A stretch of DNA of 64,000 nt from Sipunculus nudus (taxonomy: Eukaryota; Annelida; Sipuncula; Golfingiida; Sipunculidae). Numbering within the stretch: position 1 is the first letter of the stretch; each line of letters opens with the position of its first letter. Shown piece after piece: positions 13,074 through 26,660 of this stretch. The stretch spans positions 16,130,988 to 16,194,987 of the forward strand of contig CM049320.1 in NCBI GenBank assembly GCA_026874595.1, written 5' to 3'. Below the pieces are notes generated by a model. It did no database searches and had not been told where the DNA came from. It worked only from the letters and a program-made list of their open reading frames with translations. Position numbers and translations under genes: made by a program.

Positions 13074-13473
13074 ATAACGCGGACAGCTTGAATTCGCGGA
13101 GAATTCATCATGATGATGTTATTAAATGTGAGCAAAGGTACAATTTATGTTTTGTATCATATTTCCTTAAGAACCTGTAAATTTGATATCCTGCATGGTT
13201 TTGTTACGGTTTGCACAGTAAACTGTTGAAAAAATATATAGTGTTTAGCGTTTTCGTCTGATGTAAGATCGGTAGTCAATGTTAGCTGGTGATCCAGATT
13301 GGTGTTAGTGGCAGTCCCACATTGTTTGCGCTGGTTATTATTTCGGTAATTTAACAGTGAATAAATGTCTTTAGAGTAATATAGTGGTAGATTTTAAATG
13401 ATTTTAACGTGTAATTAAAAGTATCATTGCATATAAAATCTCTCCGTGAATTGTCCGGGAATTCCCCGCGTTT
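13074..13473. mobile_element. Small inverted-repeat element inside Y (block II)
   Basis: Second copy of the element at 7247-7653, with the same terminal GGAGAATTC words. A short deletion in its left end (GACAGCTTGAATTCGCGG) sets it apart from the block I copy. Confidence 0.55.
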
Positions 13474-14147
13474 ACATATAAACGCATTTACCAGCCGTAT
13501 GAAAGTTTTTGTCCGCTTTCATAATGTTTGCCGTGCCCCGGACACAAATTTAAGACGAGATGGACTAAACCCCGCCCCTGTAGGATTGTTTGGACTCTGA
13601 AGAAACGAACCCTCGCAGGAAATGCGGTGGGACGGGCTCTTTCTTATTCGATGAACGCTCGAAAAGAGTGGTGAATGATTGAAAAAATAGGGTCATTTTC
13701 ACTGTCATCTTGAATAACGGAATAAATATTTTTTTTTAAATTCATAGAGACTTGGTCATCCAATAAAAGCAGAAAAAAATGTTCTTTCAAATGTTGTGTG
13801 GTGTCCATTGTACCCTCGCCCACCGCCGGGATCCAAAGAGAAGCCTGGATTTTACTGCAAAAAAAACACAAACACCCCCCCCCACAAAAAAAAAACAAAA
13901 ACAAAAAAACTTTAATTCATTTTATTTTTATTTTTTATTACTGGATGTAATTGAATATCATGGTTTATTTATAAAAACATAAGATGCAATTCATTGGATG
14001 AAAAGAGATTTTATTAAATATATTGATACATGTTTATAACAGTTTGATATTTGATTTTTTTTAATTTATAGACAGACAATTTGTTACCTCAAATCTGTAC
14101 TCATGGTCCAACATGCATGTATTTGGTGTTCTTAGACCCATTTTAGG

Positions 14148-16610
14148 GTGTATATCCATGATAACAAGATAATATTACCTTGTTCCCACCAGGTATGGTG
14201 CCGGGATCCGCGGGGATCCAAAGAGAAGCCTGGATTTTACTGCAAAAAAAAAACACAAACACCCCCCCCCCCCCAAAAAAAAAAAAAAACAAAAACAAAA
14301 AAACTTTTATTCATTTTATTTTTATTTTTTATTACTGGATGTAATTGAATATCATGGTTTATTTATAAAAAAATAAGATGCAATTCATTGGATGAAAAGA
14401 GATTTTATTAAATATATTGATACATGTTTATAACAGTTTGATATTTGATTTTTTTTAATTTATAGACAGACAATTTGTTACCTCAAATCTGTACTCATGG
14501 TCCAACATGCATGTATTTGGTGTTCTTAGACCCATTTTAGGGTGTATATCCATGATAACAAGATAATATTACCTTGTTCCCACCAGCAAACATTTCAAGC
14601 CCCCAGAAAGCTGATTTCAGCTGAGGACAGTATATGGCTTATTATACACAGGCAAATAGTGTTTTGGACCACCTCATCTCCACCAGACTCATCACACACA
14701 CCTGGTTTGGCTATCATTGCAATCCATTTACACCCACTGGCTGGAATCTCAAAGCATTTGGTTCAAATCCCTCAGAAAAAAAAATTAGGGCCAGTTTGAA
14801 TTTCCAAATCTGGACACAGTGGACATAGTGATATACAGAAAAAATCCATTTTTTCCCCTCAAATCTGTACTGATGGTCCCACAAACCTGGTTTTGGTGTC
14901 ATTAGGCCCAGTTTAGTGTGTATATACAGGGAAACAAGATAATATTACCCTGTTCCCACAAACAAAAATTCCATGCCCCCAGAAACCTGATTTCAGGCCA
15001 GTTTATGCTTACACACAGTCAAATAGGTTCTGGCCCCCCTCATCCCCACAAAACTCAACACACACTCCTGGTTTGGGTATCATTGCAATCCATTTACACC
15101 CACTGGCTGGCATCACCAAGCATTTGGCTCAACTCCCTCAGAAAAAAAATTAGGGCCAGTTTGAATTTCCAAATCTGGACACAGTGAACATAGTGATAAA
15201 CAGAGAAAATCCATTTTCCCCCCTCAAATCTGTACTGATGGTCCCACAAACCTGGTTTTGGTGTCATTAGGCCCAGTTTAGGGTGTATATACAGGGAAAC
15301 AAGATAATATTACCCTGTTCCCACAAACAAAAATTTCATGCCCCCAGAAACCTGATTTCAGGCCAGTTTATGCTTATACACAGTCAAATAGGTTCTGGCC
15401 CCCTTCATATCCACAAAACTCAACACACACTCCAGGTTTGGGTATCATTGCAATCCATTTACACCCACTGGCTGGCATCACCAAGCATTTGGCTCAACTC
15501 CCTCAGAAAAAAAATTAGGGCCAGTTTGAATTCCCAAATCTGGACACAGTGAACATAGTGATATACAGGGAAAATCCATTTTATTTACCTCAAATCTGTA
15601 ATGATGGTCCCTAAAGCATGGTTTAGGTGTCATTAGGCCCAATTCAAGGTGTATATAAAGGGAAACAAGATAATATTACCCTGTTGACACAAACAAGAAT
15701 TTCAAGCCCCCAGAAACCTGATTTCAGGCCAGTTTATGCTTATACACAGTCAGATAGGTTCTGGCCCCCCTCATCTCCACAAAACTCAACACACACTCCT
15801 GGTTTGGGTATCATTGCAATCCATTTACACCCACTGGCTGGTATCTCAAAGCATTTGGCTCAACTCCATCAGAAAAAAAATTAGGACCAGTTTGAATTTC
15901 CAAATCTGGACACAGTGAACATAGTGATATACAGATAAAATCCATTTTCCCCCCTCAAATCTGTACTGATGGTCCCACAAACCTGGTTTTGGTGTCATTA
16001 GGCCCAGTTTAGTGTGTATATACAGGGAAACAAGAAAATATTACCCTGTTCCCACAAACAAAAATTTCATGCCCCCAGAAACCTGATTTCAGGCCAGTTT
16101 ATGCTTATACACAGTCAAATAGGTTTTGGCCCCCTTCATCTCCACAAAACTCAACACACACACCTGGTTTGGTATCATTGCAATCCATTTACACCCACTG
16201 GCTGGTATCTCAAAGCATTTGGCTCAACTCCCTCAGAAAAAAAAATTAGGACCAGTTTGAATTTCCAAATCTGGACACAGTGAACATAGTGATATACAGA
16301 TAAAATCCATTTTCCCCCCTCAAATCTGTACTGATGGTCCCACAAACCTGGTTTTGGTGTCATTAGGCCCAGTTTAGGGTGTATATACAGGGAAACAAGA
16401 AAATATTACCCTGTTCCCACAAACAAAAATTTCATGCCCCCAGAAACCTGATTTCAGGCCAGTTTATGCTTATACACAGTCAAATAGGTTTTGGCCCCCT
16501 TCATCTCCACCGGACTCTTCACAAACACCTGGCTTGGGTTTCATTGCAATCCATTCACACCCACTGGCTGGCATCTCCAAGCCTATAGCTCAACTTCTTC
16601 AGAAAAAAAT
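14148..16610. repeat. 365-bp tandem subrepeat, 7 units
   Basis: The phrase GTGTATATACAGGGAAACAAG, or its variant GTGTATATCCATGATAACAAG, starts units at about 14148, 14542, 14918, 15283, 15648, 16014 and 16379. Spacing in the core is 364-367 bp. Each unit also carries CATTGCAATCCATTTACACCC and CACTGGCTGG. Divergence between units is a few percent, higher than between the three Y segments, so the subrepeat is older than the block duplication but has changed in copy number since. Confidence 0.88.
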
Positions 16611-16870
16611 ATAGACCACTTTAAAGTTTATCAAATCTGGTCATAGTGGTTTATGCAGAAATCAATTGTTCTGATCTCAAATCTGAAATAGTGGTCATAG
16701 AACATTGGTTGGTTCTTGTATGATTTTATTCAATTTACAATCAATATGCAAGAAAACCTGGCATTTTATTTTACTTCAATACACCAACAATAAACAATCT
16801 AAGGACAAGTGAACAGGCTACCATACATATCTTAGGGAAAGGAAAACAGCAAAGGTTGTTTACATTGAGG

Positions 16871-18857
16871 ACACATGGCAACCAGGTGGTTGGCGCTGGT
16901 CTGTGAAGCTTACGAAGCAGCAATCAAAGGAAGACGAAAACAACACAATAGAAGTCTTCTTCATGGGCCATCGCACACCCATAGAGCATGGCTCCAACTG
17001 TCAAGTGTAATGCCCCTGCCGACATTTACTATCACATACTGCCGCCACTTATGGTCACGGCAATAGGATGTACTTTTTTATTTGAAGAAAAAACGATCCC
17101 AGATTTGACGAAACTTACAATATAAACACATAATGTGACCGAGAGTGTTAGACGCTATCGAATGCTGAAAACTAAAGGTCTTCAGCATTAAATAACAGAA
17201 TTATAGGCGTATCTTTGAATGGTCCCATGTTCTCGTTTGACAAGAAATGATGCGAGATATGACGAGATATTCAATTTTGTCACTTCAAACTAGTCAAGTG
17301 AATCTTGAACAATAGAAAAATAAAATCTCTGGCATTAAAATGACAGAGATATAGACATTTGTTCGAATTATCGAATATTCTCGTTTGGCGGGAGATGGTA
17401 CGAGATGTGGCGAGATATAAGTTATTATCTTGTTAAGCTCCCAAAACGCAACAAAATGCTGAAAACTGCTCCTCTTTAGCCGAAAAGGTGACCAAGTTAT
17501 ATGCATTTCTGTGAAATCTCGTAATTTCTCGTTTGACGTAAACAGAGCGAGATTCTACGAGACTTGCAATTAACTGCATTAGTGGCAAGGGAATGCTACC
17601 TCATGCAGAAAACTAGACACTTGTAGTATAAATATTAACAGAGATAGAAGCAAAAAACTTACTATTTTCAGATTGCCAAGTTTTACCCCAAAATTTGGTT
17701 ACCATGATAACAGCAGCGCAAAGCTACATGTACGCAGGAATAAGCCGACGATCCTAGTTTCAGATAAGACAGTAAACATTGTGCCACGTTTAATATTTTT
17801 TTTGGTATTGCAGAAAAATGGTAAGTTGCAGTGTTTCCAGTACCACGCCCCCTGGTGGCTAATTTCAAAAAATGAAAAAACAAGTTCGAGATAATACAGA
17901 AAAACAGAAAATATGTCACTTTTAGAACCTTAGCTGTAAAACTGCCACCTCTAAATCGTTTTTAATGAAATCTCGAAAAGTCTCCTTTGACGACAAATGG
18001 CACGAGATTTTGCGAGACTTCCGTTAATTTTCCATAGAGCATATTAAATGCTACACAATGCAAAAAACTAGACCTCTCTAACTTAAAAAATGAAAAATTT
18101 TGAGTGAAATTTTCGAATTTTCTGATTTTCCCCCAAAAATACGTTACGATGGTAACAATCGACCAGAAAAATTTGCTAGCACTTGGAAAGCTAACATAGT
18201 GAGGAATAAAATGAGCTACAGATTATGCGGCTACGGTTATTATTGACGAGGATATGAAGAAAATAAAGATTTTAGGTTTTTTGGTGACCCTGACCTTGAC
18301 CTTTGACCGATCATGACCAAAAACAATAGGCTCCGAGGAGAACAGATCTTACAGTATATGTATAAGTTTCAGAGCGATAGCTCAATAACCGTGGCCTCTA
18401 GCGCGTGTACATACAGACAAACAGACAGACAAACAAACAAACAAACATACGCGGGTGATCAACATGCTTGCGAAAATCGAAGATTTCCGGCAAGCAACAA
18501 ACAGACATCCGCGACTGACCAACCAGCTTGCGAAAATCGAAGATTTCCGGCAAGCAATAAAGTTGTGACTGTGCCTCCAACATGTATGATCATAGACGGG
18601 GCCCGGAGAGGCCGTCACGCACCGCTGCACACGCCGGCCGCCCGCCGTAAGGACCCTGCCGCCACTTGCGGCCACGGCACGTGTCTTCGTGGTATGGCGA
18701 AAAACGGCGCGAGATTTGACGAGACTAACAATGTGACCCCTGAAAGTGACTGCGAGTGTCAGCCGCTATCCAGCGCTGCAAACCATGTGTCTGTAGCGTG
18801 AAAAATGACAGAATTATAGGCATTTCTTTGAATGGTCACGTGTTCTCGTTCCACGGG
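16871..18857. repeat. Z monomer of block II
   Basis: Close copy of the Z monomer at 8935-10930. The CTCF-like site is at 17843-17859. The X-box-like site near 17,699 reads GTTACCATGATAAC, and the second one near 18,143 has lost the match (GTTACGATGGTAAC). Two hairpin modules lie before the GC-rich block near 18,470-18,560. Confidence 0.8.
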
Positions 18858-20126
18858 AAACGGTGCGAGATATGACGAGACTTGCGATTGAATGGCTTAG
18901 AACTAGAGGGATGCTGTCTAACGCCAAAAACCAGACCTTTCCATGGCAAATATCGACAGAGATAGAAGCTGGAAAACTCCGCATTTTCAGATTGTCAAGT
19001 TTTACCCCAAAATTCGGTAACCATGGTAACGGCAGCACAAAGCTACATGAGCGAAGGGATAAGCCAATGTTCCTAGTTTCAGATACGACAAAAAAAATGG
19101 TGTCACGTTTAATATTTTTTGAGATATTGCAGAAAAACGATATCTTACAGTGTTTCATGTACCACGCCCCCTGGTGGCTATTTCCAAAAAATGAAAAATT
19201 GGTTTCGAGATATTTCTAAATAACACAAAATATGTCATTTTCAAAGTCATAGTTTAAAAAATGCGACCTGTAAGCCATATTTAATGAAATCTCGAAAATT
19301 CTCGTTTGACGAGAAATGGTGCGAGATTTTACGAGACTTTCACTTGTATAATTGAAAGCTTATTTAGTACTATCTGATGCAAAAAACTAGAACTCTCTAG
19401 CTTTAAAAATGACAAAGTTAGAAAAATTAGGCCTTTTATTTTCGAAAATCATGAGTTTCCCCCCAAAATGTGTAACCATAGAAACAGCAGATTTCAGCAA
19501 CATATATATCAGAAGAAAGGCCTTGGAATGCCGATTAAAATGAGCCCTGTTTGAAGTGGCTATGACAAATAGTAATGGAGATATGAAGAAAAGAGCACTT
19601 TAGGAACTTTTGATGACCTTGACCTTGACCTTTGACCTATATTGCCCAAAAACAATAGGCTTCTTGCATTTTTGATTTTACACAAACTGTGAAAGTTTGA
19701 AAGCGATGGGATCAAAATTGCGACCTGTAGAGACTGGACAGACAAACAAACAAACAAACAAACAGACAAACAGACATCCGCGACTGACCAACCAGCTTGC
19801 GAAAATCGAAGATTTCCGGCAAGCAATAAAGTCTGGACTGTGCCTCCAACATGTATGATCATAGATGGGGCCCGGAGAGGCCGTCACGCACCGCTGCACA
19901 CGCCGGCCGCCCACCGTAGGGACCCTGCCGCCACTTGCGGCGACGGCACGTGTCTTCGTGGTTTGGCGAAAAACGGCGCGAGATTTGACGAGACTAACAA
20001 TGTGACCCCTGAATGTGACTGCGAGTGTCAGCCGCTATCCAGCGCTGCAAACCATGTGTCTGTAGCGTGAAAAATGACATAATTATAGGCATTTCTTTGA
20101 ATGGTCACGTGTTCTCGTTTCACGAG
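18858..20126. repeat. B monomer opening block III
   Basis: Full-length B-type monomer of about 1,269 bp. Its first third is the most diverged of the B copies (for example CCACGGGAAACGG at 18,851) and its last two thirds match the others closely, which looks like a gene-conversion mosaic. The CTCF-like site is at 19162-19178. Confidence 0.85.
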
Positions 20127-21036
20127 AAACGGTGCGAGATATGACGAGACTTGCGATTGAATGACTAAGAACTCGAGGGATGCTGTCTAACGCCAAACAC
20201 CAGACCTTTCTATCGCAAATATCAACAGAGAGAGAAGCTGGAAAACTCCGAATTTTCAGATTGTCAAGTTTTACCCCAAAATTTGGTAACCATGGTAACG
20301 GCAGCACAAAGCAACATGTGCGAAGGGATAAGCCAATGTTCCTAGTTTCAGATACGACCCAAAAAATGGTGTCACGTTTAATATTTTTTGAGATATTGCA
20401 GAAAAATGATATGTTACAGTGTTTCATGTACCACGCCCCCTGGTGGCTATTTCCAAAAAATGAAAAATTGGTTTCGAGATATTTCTAAATAACACAAAAT
20501 ATGTCATTTTCAAAGTCATAGTTTAAAAAATGCGACCTGTAAGCCATATTTAATGAAATCTCGAAAATTCTCGTTTGACGAGAAATGGTGCGAGATTTTA
20601 CGAGACTTTCACTTGTATAATTGAAAGCTTATTTAGTACTATCTGATGCAAAAAACTAGAACTCTCTAGCTTTAAAAATGACAAAGTTAGAAAAATTAGG
20701 CCTTTTATTTTCGAAAATCATGAGTTTCCCCCCAAAATGTGTAACCATAGAAACAGCAGATTTCAGCAACATATATATCAGAAGAAAGGCCTTGGAATGC
20801 CGATTAAAATGAGCCCTGTTTGAAGTGGCTATGACAAATAGTAATGGAGATATGAAGAAAAGAGCACTTTAGGAACTTTTGATGACCTTGACCTTGACCT
20901 TTGACCTATATTGCCCAAAAACAATAGGCTTCTTGCATTTTTGATTTTACACAAACTGTGAAAGTTTGAAAGCGATGGGATCAAAATTGCGACCTGTAGA
21001 GACTGGACAGACAAACAAACAAACAAACAAACAGAC
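20127..21036. repeat. Truncated B monomer before the third Y segment
   Basis: Same structure as 5113-6009 and 10931-11828, with a slightly longer ACAA tract before the fixed junction at about 21,037. The CTCF-like site is at 20431-20447. Confidence 0.85.
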
Positions 21037-22286
21037 TAGACGACCTGAGGTCGAACGCTTGCCGGAAGTTACCGGAAATAAGACAGCGAAATAGATGGAC
21101 AGTTACTAGGCAGACAGACAGGAAACATTTCGATCTGATCAGATGAAAAACCTCTATCATGGGGAAAACAGTAGCACGTATGAATAAGGTCTTGCTGATT
21201 TTCAAAAGTCAAAGAGGAGTAGACAGAGAGACAGACAGAGAGACAGACAGACAGACGGATAGAGAGACATTAATAGTGTTATTATTAGTAGCCATCCTAT
21301 ACAGGATAATCCATTTTTGGACAGAAATAAAAATAATGGAAGTCCAACTGAATCCTTGGCAGTTCTCCTATTCTTGAGTGCTGGAAATAAGAAAAGCACT
21401 GAAAAAGAAACTTGAAGAGTTGAACGTCCAGAATGCCGAAATGCAAGCGAAGCCGCGTTCGTGTTAGACAGAGACCCGACATCTGGGTAAGGGAGACGTG
21501 ACCTTTCATTCCTGGACAAGCTAGGTGCCTATCTAGACCATCCTTTAAGGTCTCGGCTTAAATTAGGGCTTTCCTTGAAGAAAAAAGGTTAGCCGGTCAG
21601 CCTGCGTCCGGGAATTATAATATTCCAAGAAGTCCTGCCCATCACGGATTAACTGTAATGTCCCCTTGGTGTAAGTTATCTGTAATGTGAAATTTAATAT
21701 ATGTTAAAAAATTGGAATCTTTGGTTAAAAAAGGAAAGCGGTGATTTTTAAGGAGTCTGAAATGGTAAGTAATAAGATAAAAAATTGTGAGTCCCTAGTT
21801 CCGTGGTGGGTTTGGACTTTATATATAAAAAATATATTCTGGCGTCCGAAAGGGGTGCTGTCAAATTTTTTGGTGCCTGCCGCACGTTTGTGAATAATAA
21901 CGGTACACTTGACACGGGCGCGATGGATATTTAAGAGGAAAGGTGGTAATCCCAAGCCGTAGTTGAGTTGTTTTGACCCCAGAGTTCGCAGTCCTAGCTG
22001 AAATAGGCATGGGACGGGCTCTTTTTTAAACCCGGAACGCCAGAAGAGGCTGGAGATTGAATGAAGGATTGGGCCATTTTTTTATCAGAAAAACCTGGGA
22101 ATTGACAATTAAAAAAATGACAGGGACCTTCTTAGCCCGTTCCAGCTCAGGGAACGGTCATTAGAATATTGTCGGGAATCCATATTATCCTACCTGTGGG
22201 CTGGGACGGTCCAGAAAACCGCAATTATACGGGTATCCATAAAATTGTATGTCAGTTTTTGTCATTAATAAATACATATACATCTA

Positions 22287-22690
22287 TAACGCGGACAGCT
22301 GGAGAATTCGCGGAGAATTCATCATGATGATATTATTAAATGTGAGCAAAGGTACAATTTATGTTTTGTATCATATTTCCTTAAGAACCTGTAAATTTGA
22401 TATCCTGCATGGTTTTGTTACGGTTTGCACAGTAAACTGTTGAAAAAAATATATAGTGTTTAGCGTTTTCGTCTGATGTAAGATCGGTAGTCAATGTTAG
22501 CTGGTGATCCTGATTGGTGTTCGTGGCAGTCCCACATTGTTTGCGCTGGTTATTATTTCGGTAATTTAACAGTGAATAAATGTCTTAAGAGTAATATAGT
22601 GGTAGATTTTAAATGATTTTAACGTGTAATTAAAAGTATCATTGCATATAAAATCTCTCCGTGAATTCTCCGGGAATTCCCCGCGTTTAC
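22287..22690. mobile_element. Small inverted-repeat element inside Y (block III)
   Basis: Third copy of the element seen at 7247-7653 and 13074-13473. The terminal GGAGAATTCGCGG words are intact at the left end and the right end reads GGGAATTCCCCGCGTTTA. Confidence 0.55.
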
Positions 22691-23362
22691 ATATAAACGC
22701 ATTTACCAGCCGTATGAAAGTTTTTGTCCGCTTTCATAATGTTTGCCGTGCCCCGGACACAAATTTAAGACGAGATGGACTAAACCCCGCCCCGGTAGGA
22801 TTGTTTGGACTCTGAAGAAACGAACCCTCGCAGGAAATGCGGTGGGACGGGCTCTTTCTTATTCGATGAACGCTCGAAAAGAGTGGTGAATGATTGAAAA
22901 AATAGGGTCATTTTCACTGTCATCTTGAATAACGGAATAAATATTTTTTTTTTAAATTCATAGAGACTTGGTCATCCAATAACAGCAGAAAAAAATGTTC
23001 TTTCAAATGTTGTGTGGTGTCCATTGTACCCTCGCCCACCGCCGGGATCCAAAGAGAAGCCTGGATTTTACTGCAAAAAAACACAACCACCCCCCCCCCC
23101 CCCAAAAAAAAAAAAAAAACTTTTATTCATTTTATTTTTATTTTTTATTACTGGATGTAGTTGAATATCATGGTTTATTTATTAAAAAAATAAGATGCAA
23201 TTCATTGGATGAAAAGAGATTTTATTAAATATATTGATACATGTTTATAACAGTTTGATATTTGATTTTTTTTTAATTTATAGACAGACAATTTGTTACC
23301 TCAAATCTGTACTCATGGTCCAACATGCATGTATTTGGTGTTCTCAGGCCCATTTTAGGGTG

Positions 23363-24700
23363 TATATCCATGATAACAAGATAATATTACCTTGTTCCCA
23401 CCAGCAAACATTTCAAGCACCCAGAAAGCTGATTTCAGCTGAGGACTTATGGCTTATTATACACAGGCAAATAGTGTTTTGGACCACCTCATCTCCACCA
23501 GACTCATCACACACACCTGGTTTGGCTATCATTGCAATCCATTTACACCCACTGGCTGGAATCTCAAAGCATTAGGTTCAAATCCCTCAGAAGAAAAAAA
23601 TTAGGGCCAGTTTGAATTTTCAAATCTGGACACAGTGGACATAGTGATATACAGAGAAAATCCATTTTTCCCCCTCAAATCTGTACTGATGGTCCCACAA
23701 ACCTGGTTTTGGTGTCATTAGGCCCAGTTTAGGGTGTATATACAGGGAAACAAGATAATAATACCCTGTTCCCACAAACAAAAATTCCATGCCCCCAGAA
23801 ACCTGATTTCAGGCCAGTTTATGCTTATACACAGTCAAATAGGTTCTGGCCCCCTTCATATCCACAAAACTCAACACACACTCATGGTTTGGGTATCATT
23901 GCAATCCATTTACACCCACTGGCTGGCATCACCATGCATTTGGCTCAACTCCCTCAGAAAAAAAATTAGGACCAGTTTGAATTTCCAAATCTGGACACAG
24001 TGAACATAGTGATATACAGGGAAAATCCATTTTTTTACCTCAAATCTGTAATGATGGTCCCTAAAACATGGTTTAGGTGTCATTAGGCCCATTTCAAGGT
24101 GTATATACAGGGAAACAAGATAATATAACCCTGCTGACACAAACAAAAATTTCATGCCCCAAGAAACCTGATTTCAGGCCAGTTTATGCTTATACACAGT
24201 CAGACAGGTTCTGGCCCCCCTCATCTCCACAAAACTCAACACACACACCTGGTTTGGTATCATTGCAATCCATTTACACCCAGTGGCTGGTATCTCAAAG
24301 CATTTGGCTCAACTCCATCAGAAAAAAAAATTAGGACCAGTTTGAATTTCCAAATCTGGACACAGTGAACATAGTGATATACAGATAAAATCCATTTTTT
24401 CCCCTCAAATCTGTACTGATGGTCCCACAAACCTGGTTTTGGTGTCATTAGGCCCAGTTTAGGGTGTATATACAGGGAAACAAGAAAATATTACCCTGTT
24501 CCCACAAACAAAAATTTCATGCCCCCAGAAACCTGATTTCAGGCCAGTTTATGCTTATACACAGTCAAACAGGTTTTGGCCCCCTTCATCTCCACCAGAC
24601 TCTTCACAAACACCTGGCTTGGGTTTCATTGCAATCCATTCACACCCACTGGCTGGCATCTCCAAGCATATAGCTCAACTTCTTCAGAAAAAAATATAGA
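23363..24700. repeat. 365-bp tandem subrepeat, 4 units
   Basis: Units start near 23,363, 23,734, 24,098 and 24,464, each with the GTGTATATNCA...AACAAG opening. Copy number differs from block I (1) and block II (7). Confidence 0.85.
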
Positions 24701-24960
24701 CCACTTTAAAGTTTATCAAATCTGGTCATAGTGGTTTATGCCGAAATCAATTGTTCTGATCTCAAATCTGAAATAGTGGTCATAGAACATTGGTTGGTTC
24801 TGGTATGATTTTATTCAATTTACAATCAATATGCAGGAAAACCTGGCATTTTATTTTACTTCAATACACCAACAATAAACAATCTAAGGACAAGTAAACA
24901 GGCTACCATACATATCTTAGGGAAAGGAAAACAGCAAAGGTTGTTTACATTGAGGACACA

Positions 24961-26660
24961 TGGCAACCAGGGGGTTGGCGCTGGTCTGTGAAGCTTACGA
25001 AGCAGCAATCAAAGGAAGACGATAACAACACAATAGAAGTCTTCTTCATGGGCCATCGCACACCCATAGAACATGGCTCCAACTGTCAAGTGTAATGCCC
25101 CTGCCGACATTTACTATCACATACTGCCGCCACTTATGGTCACGGCAATAGGATGTACTTTTTTATTTGAAGAAAAAACGATCCCAGATTTGACGAAACT
25201 TAAAATATAAACACATAATGTGACCGAGAGTGTTAGACGCTATCGAATGCTGAAAACTAAAGGTCTTCAGCATTAAAATAACAGAATTATAGGCGTATCT
25301 TTGAATGGTCCCATGTTCTCGTTTGACAAGAAATGATGCGAGATATGACGAGATATTCAATTTTGTCACTTCAAACTAGTCAAGTGAATCTTGAACAATA
25401 GAAAAATAAAATCTCTGGCATTAAAATGACAGAGATATAGACATTTGTTCGAATTCTCGAATATTCTCGTTTGGCGGGAGATGGTACGGGATATGGCGAG
25501 ATATAAGTTATTATCTTGTTAAGATAACAAAACGCAACAAAATGCTGAAAACTGCTCCTCTTTAGCCGAAAAGGTGACCAAGTTATAAGCATTTCTGTGA
25601 AATCTCGTAATTTCTCGTTTGACGGAAAACAGAGCGAGATTCTACGAGACTTGCAATGAACTGCATTAGTGGCAAGGGAATGCTACCTCATGCAGAAAAC
25701 TAGACACTTGTAGTATAAATATCAAAAGAGATAGAAGCAAAAAACTTGTTATTTTCAGATTGCCAAGTTTTACCCCAAAATTTGGTTACCATGGTAACAG
25801 CAGCGCAAAGCTACATATACGCAGGAATAAGCCGACGATTTTAGTTTCAGATAAGACAGTAAACATTGTGCCACGTTTAATATTTTTTGTGGTATTGCAG
25901 GAAAATGGTAAGTTGCAGTGTTTCCAGTACCACGCCCCCTGGTGGCTAATTTCAAAAAATGAAAAAACAAGTTCGAGATAATACAGAAAAACAGAAAATA
26001 TGTCACTTTTAGAACCTTAGCTGTAAAACTGCCACCTCTAAATCGTTTTTAATGAAATCTCGAAAAGTCTCATTTGACGACAAATGGCACGAGATTTTGC
26101 GAGACTTCCGTTAATTTTCCATAGAGCATATTAAATGCTACACAATGCAAAAAACTAGACCTCTCTAACTTAAAAAATGAAAAATTTTGAGTGAAATTTT
26201 CGAATTTTCTGATTTTCCCCCAAAAATACGTTACAATGGTAACAATCGACCAGAAAAATTTGCTAGCACTTGGAAAGCTAACATAAAGAGGAATAAAATG
26301 AGCTACAGATTATGCGGCTACGGTTATTATTGACGAGGATATGAAGAAAATAAAGATTTTAGGTTTTTTGGTGACCCTGACCTTGACCTTTGACCGATCA
26401 TGACCAAAAACAATAGGCTCCGAGGAGAACAGATCTTACAGTATATGTATAAGTTTCAGAGCGATTGCTCAATAACTGTGGCCTCTAGCGCGTGTACATA
26501 CAGACAAACAGACAGACAAACAAACAAACAAACAAACAAACATACGCGGGTGATCAACATGCTTGCGAAAATCGAAGATTTCCGGCAAGCAACAAACAGA
26601 CATCCGCGACTGACCAACCAGCTTGCGAAAATCGAAGATTTCCGGCAAGCAACAAACGGA
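24961..26660. repeat. Z monomer of block III
   Basis: Third Z copy, with its CTCF-like site at 25930-25946 and an X-box-like site near 25,786. Instead of the GC-rich block it runs from the hairpin modules (about 26,560-26,700) into a different flank, so the array ends or changes here. Confidence 0.8.

Larger units (their letters stand above)
11829..16870. repeat. Y segment of block II (about 5 kb, expanded)
   Basis: It matches the Y segment at 6010-8934 almost base for base up to the poly-C/poly-A region, then expands. A 394-bp duplication (14,148 against 14,542) is followed by a run of 365-bp subrepeats up to about 16,610. The tail that leads to the Z monomer (about 16,620-16,870) is again the same as in block I. 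No gene is supported here. Confidence 0.85.
21037..24960. repeat. Y segment of block III (about 3.9 kb)
   Basis: Third copy of the Y segment. It is more diverged than the other two between about 21,515 and 21,960, then nearly identical again. It carries a third copy of the small inverted-repeat element (22,287-22,690) and four units of the 365-bp subrepeat (about 23,363-24,700). No gene is supported. Confidence 0.85.
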
